A program made the translations under genes and the position numbers. Below are positions 1 to 6,588 of a DNA stretch of 7,962 nucleotides, piece by piece. Source of the DNA: Paracoccaceae bacterium. Lineage in GTDB: Bacteria; Pseudomonadota; Alphaproteobacteria; Rhodobacterales; Rhodobacteraceae. The stretch spans positions 1-7,962 of the forward strand of contig SLKB01000293.1 in NCBI GenBank assembly GCA_007134805.1. The letters run 5' to 3'. The notes under the pieces are model-generated. The model was not told where the DNA came from. It saw nothing but the letters and a program-made list of their open reading frames with translations, and searched no databases. The first letter of the stretch is position 1; every line of letters starts with the position of its first letter.

Positions 1-1615
1 AGCGCGGATCGCGGTAGAGCGGCACCAGTTCATCCAGCGGGCGATCGCCGATCACCACGCCAGCGGCATGGGTCGAGGCGTTGCGCAACAGCCCCTCGAT
101 CTGACGGGCATAGTCCAGAAGCCGGCCCACCACCTCTTCGGATTTCGCCGCCTCGCGAAGGCGCGGCTCATCGGCGAGTGCCTTCTCGATGCTGACAGGC
201 TTCACCCCCTCGACAGGGATCAGTTTCGAGAGCTTGTCCACCTGCCCATAGGGAAGCTGCAACACCCGCCCCACATCGCGCACCGCGGCCTTCGACAGCA
301 GCGCGCCGAAGGTGATGATCTGGCCCACCTTATCATGGCCGTATTTTCCCTGAGTGTAACGGATCACCTCTTCGCGGCGATCCATGCAGAAATCGATGTC
401 GAAGTCCGGCATCGACACGCGTTCGGGGTTCAGGAAGCGCTCGAACAGCAGATTGTAGCGCAGCGGGTCCAGATCCGTGATCGTCAGCGCATAGGCGACA
501 AGACTTCCCGCGCCCGAGCCGCGACCCGGCCCCACCGGGATATCCTGTTCCTTGGCCCATTTGATGAAATCGGCCACGATCAGGAAATACCCTGGAAAGC
601 CCATGCCCTCGATGATGTCGAGCTCGAATTGCAGCCGCGTTTCATACGCGGCCACCGGCACGGCATGGGGGATGACAGCGAGACGGGCCTGGAGGCCCTC
701 ACTTGCCTGTCGGCGCAATTCCTGCACCTCGTCCTCGGCAAAGCGCGGCAGGATCGGCGAGCGCTTATGCGCGCGGAAAGCGCAGCGGCGCGCGATCTCG
801 ACCGTGTTCTCCAGCGCCTCGGGCAGATCCGCAAAAAGCGCGGCCATCTCCTGGGGCGATTTCAGGTGATGCTGCGGCGTGAGCTGGCGGCGCGGCGCGG
901 CCTGATCGACATAGGCGCCATCCTTGATGCACAGAAGCGCATCATGGGCCTCATACATCTCAGCCTTGGCGAAATGCACATCGTTGGTTGCCACCAGCGG
1001 CAGATCGAGCGCATGGGCCATCTCGACGAAGGGGTGCTCGGTGAGCGCCTCAGGCTCCATCATGCGGCCATCCTCGCCCGCATGGCGTTGGAGCTCGACA
1101 TAGAGCCGGCCGGGATAGATCGCGGCCAGCCGTTCCATCAATGCGCGCGCCTTGGGCATCTGGTTGGTCTGAATGAGCTTGCCCACTGCCCCCTCGGCCC
1201 CGCCCGAAAGGCAGATGACCCCCTCGCCATGCGCAGACAGTTCATCGAGCGTCACCTGCGGGACCGGGCGATCGTTCGGCAAGTAGAGGCAGGAGTTGAG
1301 CTTCATCAGGTTTCGATACCCTGCCTCGGATTGTGCGAGCAGCACAATGGGCGCAGGCATGCGCAGCTTCTCACCCGGTGCGGGCGGATCATAGGCAACC
1401 GAGATCTGGCAGCCAAGGATGGGTTGCACGCCCGCGCCCGCCGCCAGCACCGAGAATTCGAGCGCGGCGAACATGTTGTCGGTATCGGTCACTGCGATCG
1501 CGGGATAACCGCGCGCTGCACATTCCTTGACGAGGGCCTTCAGCGGCAATGCCCCTTCGAGCAATGAATACTCGGTATGCGTGCGCAAATGGATGAAGCG
1601 GGGCAGGTCGGTCAT
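1..1615 (-). CDS. dnaE: DNA polymerase III subunit alpha (replicative DnaE1 type), N-terminal 538 residues, truncated by the window edge
   Basis: Catalytic polymerase subunit of the replicative DNA polymerase III holoenzyme, a C-family polymerase acting in the cytoplasm. The reverse-strand translation opens with a PHP domain (FIHLRTHTEYSLLEG, residues 7-21). Further in are the polymerase-core motif GPGRGSGAGS (362-371) and the palm motif PDFDIDF (403-409). By the family, D406 and D408 are two of the three metal-binding catalytic aspartates; the third should lie just past the left edge. The PHP metal motif is degenerate (HLR rather than HLH; TDTDN rather than TDHGN), as in E. coli DnaE, so proofreading probably relies on a separate DnaQ-type subunit. 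The start ATG (1615-1613) overlaps the stop of the upstream ATPase gene as ATGA. An AAGGA ribosome-binding site (1629-1625) lies 9 bases upstream, inside that gene. The opening lacks the DnaE2/ImuC signature, so this is the replicative form. The family is usually about 1150-1180 residues long, so a little under half is present. Confidence 0.97.
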   Translation of the reverse strand, partial: MTDLPRFIHLRTHTEYSLLEGALPLKALVKECAARGYPAIAVTDTDNMFAALEFSVLAAGAGVQPILGCQISVAYDPPAPGEKLRMPAPIVLLAQSEAGYRNLMKLNSCLYLPNDRPVPQVTLDELSAHGEGVICLSGGAEGAVGKLIQTNQMPKARALMERLAAIYPGRLYVELQRHAGEDGRMMEPEALTEHPFVEMAHALDLPLVATNDVHFAKAEMYEAHDALLCIKDGAYVDQAAPRRQLTPQHHLKSPQEMAALFADLPEALENTVEIARRCAFRAHKRSPILPRFAEDEVQELRRQASEGLQARLAVIPHAVPVAAYETRLQFELDIIEGMGFPGYFLIVADFIKWAKEQDIPVGPGRGSGAGSLVAYALTITDLDPLRYNLLFERFLNPERVSMPDFDIDFCMDRREEVIRYTQGKYGHDKVGQIITFGALLSKAAVRDVGRVLQLPYGQVDKLSKLIPVEGVKPVSIEKALADEPRLREAAKSEEVVGRLLDYARQIEGLLRNASTHAAGVVIGDRPLDELVPLYRDPR

Positions 1616-2796
1616 GAAGCAGTGTCCTTACGGGTCTGAGTGCGGCGCAGGAAATCGTCAAAGAGCGGGACCGTGAACTCTACATCGCCATGCGCGGGTG
1701 CGTAGATCATCCCCTTGCGGATGATGCTCGCCCGCCGCGGCCCCAGCGCCTTCGCTGTCTTGCCCAGCGCCTGTGCCACGTCATTCACCTTGTAGGGCCC
1801 CGTTCCCATCTGCGCCATGGCCACCACATACGCGACCTCGGCAGGTGTCAACCGGTCAAAGCGGACCTGGAAGAACCCCTCATCAAGCCGACGGCGTGCA
1901 AGCTGGGTGGCTGCATCCACATCGTGGCGTCCGATCGGGCTGGCTTCGGCACAGTTCCACGCGTGATGCCCCCATTCCTGAAGGAAGAACGGATAGCCAT
2001 GCGTCTGGGCGATGATCGCATCAACGGCACCCGTGTCGATCTGCGCGCCCTCGGCCTCGATCGGCTTGGCGATGGCGTCGCGGGCGGCCTCGGGCGGCAG
2101 CGCCCCGAGCTTGGGATAGATGAAGAGCCGCTCGGCATAGCTTTTCGCGTCGCCCGCGAGCTTCGCGATCTGCGGCAGGCCACCTGCGAAGATCATCACC
2201 GGCAGGTTGCGTTGGCCGATCCGATGCGTGGCAACAATCACTGCCGAGAGTTCCTCTTCCTGCAGATATTGCACCTCGTCGATCAGCAGCACCCAGCCCT
2301 TGCCCGCCGCCTGCGCGGCGCGGCCAATGGCCTCGAACATGTCGGGCAGATCTTGTTCCAGCTGGCCGCTATCGGCGACGCCGGGGTCGGGCTCGACCCC
2401 AATCTCGACATTGCCGAGCTTGATGCGGAAGGCGCTGGCAAAGCCGCGCAGCGCCCGCAACGCCCGCGTGGAGGCCTGGCGCGCCTGCTGCGTCATCGAC
2501 AACCGGCGCAGCGTCTGCAGCATCGCGGGATAGAGCATGTCGATCAGCGGCCGGTTTTCCGGAGATTCCAGAAACGAGGTCAGATAGCCCTCTGCCTCGG
2601 CCATCTCGCGTATCTCGTTGAGAAGCACGGTCTTGCCTGTCCCGCGCAGCCCCAGCAGGATCTGGCTTTGCGAATTGCGCCCCTGCAGCACGCGCTTGAG
2701 GGCGACCTCGGCGCTGGCCATGATCTCGGCCCGGCCAGCGAGTTCGGGCGGGCGCGAGCCTGCGCCGGGCATGAAAGGGTTACGCACCGGATCCAT
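1612..2796 (-). CDS. AAA-type P-loop ATPase with C-terminal winged-helix-like region, coupled to dnaE
   Basis: A cytoplasmic ATP-binding protein of about 394 residues whose cellular role I cannot name. Near the N-terminus is a PPELAGR box (residues 16-22) like the one preceding the P-loop in ORC/Cdc6- and STAND-related ATPases. Walker A is GLRGTGKT (49-56) and Walker B is VLLIDE (169-174). A sensor-1-like strand ends in AGGLPQI (204-210), and a KSYAERLF segment follows. Around GYPFFLQEWG comes a helical lid. The C-terminal region (LTPAEVAYV, then FTVPLFDDFLRR near the end) resembles a winged helix, suggesting nucleic-acid or partner binding. There is no signal peptide or membrane segment. I chose the ATG at 2796 rather than the in-frame ATG at 2832 because AGAGG sits 5 bases before it and the upstream 12 codons have no such site. 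Its stop overlaps the dnaE start, so the two are probably co-expressed and translationally coupled. In many alphaproteobacteria dnaE instead follows lolC/lolD, so this neighbour looks like an insertion or replacement (inference). Base composition matches its neighbours. Confidence 0.85.
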   Translation of the reverse strand: MDPVRNPFMPGAGSRPPELAGRAEIMASAEVALKRVLQGRNSQSQILLGLRGTGKTVLLNEIREMAEAEGYLTSFLESPENRPLIDMLYPAMLQTLRRLSMTQQARQASTRALRALRGFASAFRIKLGNVEIGVEPDPGVADSGQLEQDLPDMFEAIGRAAQAAGKGWVLLIDEVQYLQEEELSAVIVATHRIGQRNLPVMIFAGGLPQIAKLAGDAKSYAERLFIYPKLGALPPEAARDAIAKPIEAEGAQIDTGAVDAIIAQTHGYPFFLQEWGHHAWNCAEASPIGRHDVDAATQLARRRLDEGFFQVRFDRLTPAEVAYVVAMAQMGTGPYKVNDVAQALGKTAKALGPRRASIIRKGMIYAPAHGDVEFTVPLFDDFLRRTQTRKDTAS

Positions 2797-2801
2797 CGTC
2801 G

Positions 2802-2806
2802 CCTCT
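2802..2806 (-). promoter_or_regulatory. Ribosome-binding site deciding the ATPase start
   Basis: On the minus strand AGAGG lies 5 bases before the ATG at 2796-2794. The upstream in-frame ATG at 2832 has no purine-rich site at a suitable distance and falls inside the phased CTA/TAG array. The downstream ATG is therefore the better start. Confidence 0.6.
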
Positions 2807-2812
2807 GTCTGT

Positions 2813-2870
2813 CTAATGAAGTCTAACCACAACTAACCTGATTTTGTTAGTCAATGCTAGCTTTCCATAG
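2813..2870. promoter_or_regulatory. Symmetric 10-bp-phased CTA/TAG array, candidate operator for the ATPase-dnaE operon
   Basis: CTA occurs at 2813, 2823 and 2833, and its reverse complement TAG at 2848, 2858 and 2868. All six are on exact 10-base steps within each half, and the three pairs share one centre of symmetry between 2841 and 2842. The inner pair is a perfect inverted repeat (ACTAAC, 8 bases, GTTAGT). The segment is AT-rich within a GC-rich region and sits just upstream of the ATPase ribosome-binding site. A minus-strand TTGACT (2854-2849) inside the array could serve as a -35 element, though I see no convincing -10 at 16-18 bases. The layout, one element per helical turn with dyad symmetry, fits a protein bound on one face of the helix. 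This is inference, and no known regulator motif is recognised. Confidence 0.4.
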
Positions 2871-2943
2871 CGCAACAGCGCCACTTCCGCGATCACACGC
2901 GCCCGGATCGGCCCGGCTTCGGCATGTTCCGCGCAGTTTTCCC

Positions 2944-2972
2944 TTGAACCCGGCCGGGCGCAAGGCTTTTCT
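2944..2972 (+). promoter_or_regulatory. Weak candidate promoter for the transporter operon
   Basis: TTGAAC (2944-2949), then a 17-base spacer, then TTTTCT (2967-2972), upstream of the first transporter gene. The -35 resembles the alphaproteobacterial housekeeping TTGAC pattern. The -10 matches TATAAT at only three positions. The spacing and location are right, but the match is weak and chance is possible. Confidence 0.25.
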
Positions 2973-3006
2973 GGCGCTGGGGAACCGGCCCGGCAAGGCC
3001 CGTCAC

Positions 3007-3012
3007 AAAGGA
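3007..3012 (+). promoter_or_regulatory. Ribosome-binding site of the transporter ATPase gene
   Basis: AAAGGA ends 8 bases before the ATG at 3021, a good match in sequence and spacing. It supports that start, which also gives the standard family N-terminus. Confidence 0.7.
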
Positions 3013-3020
3013 CAGCGATC

Positions 3021-4547
3021 ATGACTGCGCCATTGCTGCAGATCGAGGGGGTGAGCAAGGCCTATCCGGGGGTTCAGGCCAATGCCGATATCTCGTTCCA
3101 GATCGGCGAAGGACAGTTGCACGCGCTTCTAGGCGAGAATGGCGCGGGAAAATCGACGCTCGTGAAGATCATCTACGGGCTTGTCAAACCCGATACGGGC
3201 CGGATGGTCCTGCGCTCGGAGGCGTTTGCGCCAGCCAGCCCATCGGAGGCGCGCCGTGCCGGGGTGGCGATGGTGTTCCAGCATTTCAGCCTGTTCGACG
3301 CGCTCGACGTGGCCGAGAATGTCGCGCTCGGCATGGAGAACCCACCGCCACTGCGTGATCTTGCGCAGCGGATCCGAACAGTATCGGAGGAATATGGCCT
3401 GCCGCTCGATCCCAACCGCCGTGTGGGCGATCTCTCGGCAGGAGAGCGGCAGCGCGTCGAGATCGTGCGCTGCCTGTTGCAGGACCCGAAACTGCTGATC
3501 ATGGACGAGCCGACTTCCGTTCTGACCCCGCAAGAGGTCGAGATCCTGTTCAAGACCCTGCGCAAACTCGCGCAGGAAGGCACCTCGATCCTCTATATTT
3601 CGCACAAGCTCGACGAGATCCGCGCGCTCTGCGACGAGGCCACGATCCTGCGCGGCGGGCGCAAGATCGCCACCTGCGACCCGCGCGAGAAGACCGCGCG
3701 CGAACTGGCCGAGCTGATGGTGGGCCAGGTGCTGCACCCGCCCGAACGCGACGCCCGCGCGCGCGGCGACGTGGTCCTGCAGGTCGATGAGTTGTCGCTC
3801 AACTCCAACCACCCGTTCGGCACCTCGCTCAAGGGCATCAACCTGAAGCTGCATGCAGGCGAGATCCTGGGCATTGCCGGGGTCGCGGGAAATGGCCAGG
3901 ACGAGCTTTTGCTCATGCTCTCGGGCGAGTTACGCGCACCCAAGCGTGCTGTGACGCTGAAGGGCCAGCCCATCGGCCATCTCGGGCCCGGGTCGCGGCG
4001 CAAGCTCGGCCTTGTGGCTGCGCCTGAGGAACGCCTCGGCCACGCGGCGGCCCCTGACATGAGCCTCACGGAAAACGCGCTTTTGTCAGGCGCAAGCCGC
4101 AAGCGGCTGACGCGCAACGGGTTCATCGACTGGCGTGGTGCCGATCGGTTCGCACGCGAGATCATCGCCCGCTTCGATGTGCGCACACCGGGCACACAGG
4201 TTCTGGCGCGCGCGCTCTCGGGGGGCAATCTCCAGAAATTCGTCATCGGTCGGGAGATCGAGATGAACCCCGATGTCATCATAGTCAACCAGCCCACCTG
4301 GGGGGTCGATGCCGCCGCCGCCGCAACGATCCGGCAGGCGCTGGTCGCGCTGGCAGCACAGGGTGCCGGCGTGCTGGTGATCAGCCAGGATCTCGATGAA
4401 CTGCTCGAGATTGCCGACAGTTTCGCCGCACTCAACGAGGGTCGGCTGACCCGCGTGCGCTCCGCCAAGGGCCTGACCGTTGAAGAGATCGGGTTGATGA
4501 TGGGCGGGGCGGGCGACATGCATGTGGCGCATGAGGCCAGTGCATGA
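3021..4547 (+). CDS. BMP/Nup-family ABC importer, double ATP-binding subunit (NupA/YufO-like)
   Basis: Energy-coupling subunit of an inner-membrane importer for nucleosides or purine-like ligands, 508 residues, the usual length for tandem ATPases of this class. The first ABC domain is complete: Walker A GENGAGKST (38-46), signature LSAGE (138-142), Walker B LLIMDEP (158-164) and H-loop H195. The second keeps the signature LSGGN (399-403). Its P-loop lacks GKS/T (GVAGNGQ, 287-293), the Walker B Asp-Glu pair is N423-Q424 (VNQPTWGVD), and the H-loop position is Q456. Only the first site should hydrolyse ATP efficiently. A Gln at the catalytic Glu is, to my knowledge, common in Nup-type ATPases (QPTRG), but Trp where Arg is usual is less expected. 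The gene is first in a four-gene operon, and its TGA overlaps the first permease start as ATGA. RbsA-type sugar ATPases are the nearest alternative, but the two adjoining permeases and the BMP-type binding protein favour the nucleoside/purine group. The exact substrate is unknown. Confidence 0.9.
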   Translation: MTAPLLQIEGVSKAYPGVQANADISFQIGEGQLHALLGENGAGKSTLVKIIYGLVKPDTGRMVLRSEAFAPASPSEARRAGVAMVFQHFSLFDALDVAENVALGMENPPPLRDLAQRIRTVSEEYGLPLDPNRRVGDLSAGERQRVEIVRCLLQDPKLLIMDEPTSVLTPQEVEILFKTLRKLAQEGTSILYISHKLDEIRALCDEATILRGGRKIATCDPREKTARELAELMVGQVLHPPERDARARGDVVLQVDELSLNSNHPFGTSLKGINLKLHAGEILGIAGVAGNGQDELLLMLSGELRAPKRAVTLKGQPIGHLGPGSRRKLGLVAAPEERLGHAAAPDMSLTENALLSGASRKRLTRNGFIDWRGADRFAREIIARFDVRTPGTQVLARALSGGNLQKFVIGREIEMNPDVIIVNQPTWGVDAAAAATIRQALVALAAQGAGVLVISQDLDELLEIADSFAALNEGRLTRVRSAKGLTVEEIGLMMGGAGDMHVAHEASA

Positions 4548-5629
4548 TCCGGCTGGAGCGACGCAAGGAGCCGTCGACATTCTGGCGCGTCGCCAATCCG
4601 TTCCTCGCCGTGATCCTGACCATGCTGGCCGGCGGAATGATGTTCGTAGCGCTGGGCAAGGATCCGGTCACGGCCATCCGGCTGATCTTCTTCGACCCGA
4701 TCTTCAGCGCGCAATTCGGCAGCTATTCGCGCCCGCAACTGCTCATCAAGAGCGCACCGCTGATCCTGATCGCGGTCGGGCTCGCCATCGGGTTCAAGGC
4801 CAATATCTGGAATATCGGTGCCGAGGGGCAGTATATCATGGGTGCGCTCTTCGGCGCGGGCGTGGCGCTTGCCTTCTTCCCCTTGCAGGGATGGTACATC
4901 TTCCCGCTGATGATCCTTGCGGGCGCCTTCGGCGGGTTTCTCTGGGCGATGATCCCGGCCATCCTGAAGACGCGATTCAACACCAACGAGATCCTCGTCT
5001 CGCTGCTTCTGGTCTATGTGGCCGAGCGGATTCTCGCGGCGATGGCGCTCGGCCTGATGCGCAACCCCGACCAGCCGGGCTTTCCCGGCTCGCGCGATCT
5101 GCGCCGCTACGAGTCCGCGCATAATGCCGAGTTGATCGCGGGCACCGGCCTCCACTGGGGGGTGGTCGCTGCCTTGGTCGCGGTGATCTTCGCCTATGTG
5201 ATGATGACCCGGCACATGCTGGGGTTTCATGTGAGGCTGGCCGGCCAGGCCCCGCGCGCGGCCCGTTTCGCAGGCGTCGCGCCCGCGCGGCTGGTGGTCA
5301 TCTGTCTGGGGATTGCCGGCGCGCTTGCAGGGCTTGCGGGAATGTTCGAGGTCTCTGGCCCCGGGGGTCAGGTGCGCATCGAGTTCGCCGTGGGCTACGG
5401 CTTCACGGCGATCATCGTCGCGTTTCTCGGGCGGCTGCACCCGATCGGCATCGTGCTGGCAGGGCTGCTTCTGGGCCTCACTTATATCGGCGGAGAGCTC
5501 GCGCAGATGATGCTCGGCCTGCCCAGCGCCTCGATCCAGGTGTTCCAGGGAATGCTCCTGTTTTTCCTGCTGGCGCTCGATTTCCAGACCAATTACCGCA
5601 TTCGCCTGAGAGAAGAGGTGCGCCGATGA
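4544..5629 (+). CDS. BMP/Nup-family ABC importer, permease subunit 1 (NupB/YufP-like)
   Basis: Inner-membrane permease of 361 residues in the branched-chain amino acid/ribose-type (BPD_transp_2) superfamily, the larger of the two half-channels. After a short basic cytoplasmic N-terminus (MIRLERRKE), the first membrane segment spans about residues 19-38. A second hydrophobic segment (about 71-84) runs into the family motif NIWNIGAEGQ (87-96). Several further hydrophobic segments follow. The loop around residues 226-250 (GFHVRLAGQAPRAARFAG) is the cytoplasmic coupling region expected to dock onto the ATPase. The start ATG overlaps the stop of the ATPase gene (ATGA), with GAGG (4533-4536) 7 bases upstream, which implies translational coupling. 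It should pair with the following permease to form the translocation pore. Confidence 0.92.
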   Translation: MIRLERRKEPSTFWRVANPFLAVILTMLAGGMMFVALGKDPVTAIRLIFFDPIFSAQFGSYSRPQLLIKSAPLILIAVGLAIGFKANIWNIGAEGQYIMGALFGAGVALAFFPLQGWYIFPLMILAGAFGGFLWAMIPAILKTRFNTNEILVSLLLVYVAERILAAMALGLMRNPDQPGFPGSRDLRRYESAHNAELIAGTGLHWGVVAALVAVIFAYVMMTRHMLGFHVRLAGQAPRAARFAGVAPARLVVICLGIAGALAGLAGMFEVSGPGGQVRIEFAVGYGFTAIIVAFLGRLHPIGIVLAGLLLGLTYIGGELAQMMLGLPSASIQVFQGMLLFFLLALDFQTNYRIRLREEVRR

Positions 5630-6558
5630 TCCTTGGCTCGATCAACCCTGCGGTGCTGCTTGCGGCGCTGATGGTCGCGGCAACACCGATCCTGCTCGCC
5701 GCGATCGGCGAGCTGGTCGTCGAGAAGTCGGGGGTGCTGAACCTCGGGGTCGAGGGGATGATGATCATCGGCGCGGTTACCGGCTTCGTGATCGCGGTCA
5801 ATACCTCGAGCGCGCTGGTGGGCTTCATCGGCGCGGCCCTTGGCGGTATGGTGCTGTCGCTGCTGTTTGCGTTGCTCACGCAGGTGCTGATGACCAATCA
5901 TGTGGCCTCGGGACTCGCACTCACGCTCTTCGGGCTGGGGCTCTCGGCGCTGATCGGGCAGGGCTATGTGGGCGTCACGCCGCCGCGCACCCCGAAGCTC
6001 GATCTGGGCTGGCTGAGCGAGATCCCCTTCCTCGGCCGCGCGCTCTTCTCGCATGACATCATGGTCTACCTGACGATCGCGCTTGTCGCCGGGGTCTGGT
6101 TGTTCCTGAGCCATACCCGCGCGGGCATGATCCTGCGTGCGGTGGGCGAGAACCACGACGCCGCCCATGCGCTGGGCTACCATGTCAAGCGCGTGCGCAC
6201 ACTCGCCATCATGTTCGGCGGTGCCTGCGCGGGGCTTGGGGGCGCGTATCTCTCGCTCATCCGCGTGCCGCAATGGACCGAGGGGATGACCGTTGGTGCG
6301 GGCTGGATCGCGCTTGCGCTCGTGGTCTTTGCCAGCTGGCGGCCGTGGCGCGCGATGGCGGGTGCCTATCTCTTCGGCGGGGTTGTCGTATTGCAGTTGA
6401 ACCTGCAGGCTGCCGGCGTGCGCATACCTGTCGAATACTTGTCAATGTCGCCCTACCTGATAACCATTATGGTTCTGGCGATCATTTCCTCGGGCAAGGC
6501 GCGCGGATCGCTCAATGCGCCCGGCTCGCTCAACCGACCTTTCCATGCCTCGAACTGA
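5626..6558 (+). CDS. BMP/Nup-family ABC importer, permease subunit 2 (NupC/YufQ-like)
   Basis: Second inner-membrane permease, 310 residues, typical of the shorter partner in this family. It is almost entirely hydrophobic. The first membrane segment is about residues 8-27, followed by the family motif NLGVEG (39-44), which corresponds to NIGAEG in the first permease. The cytoplasmic coupling loop is around 171-187 (RAVGENHDAAHALGYHV). The short polar tail with LNAPGSLNRPF is like the tails I know from this permease group. The start overlaps the stop of permease 1 as ATGA, and AGAGG (5614-5618) lies 7 bases upstream. Thirty bases separate it from the binding-protein gene, so the four genes are most likely one transcript. 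Confidence 0.92.
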   Translation: MILGSINPAVLLAALMVAATPILLAAIGELVVEKSGVLNLGVEGMMIIGAVTGFVIAVNTSSALVGFIGAALGGMVLSLLFALLTQVLMTNHVASGLALTLFGLGLSALIGQGYVGVTPPRTPKLDLGWLSEIPFLGRALFSHDIMVYLTIALVAGVWLFLSHTRAGMILRAVGENHDAAHALGYHVKRVRTLAIMFGGACAGLGGAYLSLIRVPQWTEGMTVGAGWIALALVVFASWRPWRAMAGAYLFGGVVVLQLNLQAAGVRIPVEYLSMSPYLITIMVLAIISSGKARGSLNAPGSLNRPFHASN

Positions 6559-6588
6559 GGGGCTGCTTTCCAACCGGGAGACCTTGCA

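Noticed and set aside
68..1567. A 499-residue plus-strand open frame opposite dnaE
   Set aside because: It is antisense to an unmistakable DnaE, is rich in His, Arg, Gln and Leu without any recognisable motif, and is the typical shadow produced by G/C-biased third positions.
1690..2826. A 378-residue plus-strand open frame opposite the ATPase
   Set aside because: It lies almost fully antisense to a gene with intact Walker motifs, has a shadow-type composition and no domain.
2797..2832. Longer ATPase form starting at the upstream in-frame ATG (12 extra residues)
   Set aside because: There is no ribosome-binding site for it, and the extra residues lie within the likely operator; the downstream ATG has AGAGG at proper spacing.
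2797..3020. A possible purine riboswitch or small RNA upstream of the nucleoside-type importer
   Set aside because: I could not find the conserved core or the three-helix layout of a purine riboswitch, and the only pairing visible is short GC-rich complementarity.
3593..5440. A 615-residue minus-strand open frame opposite the transporter genes
   Set aside because: It crosses the junction of two well-supported genes on the other strand, is low-complexity (Arg, Ser, Asp, His-rich) and has no family resemblance.
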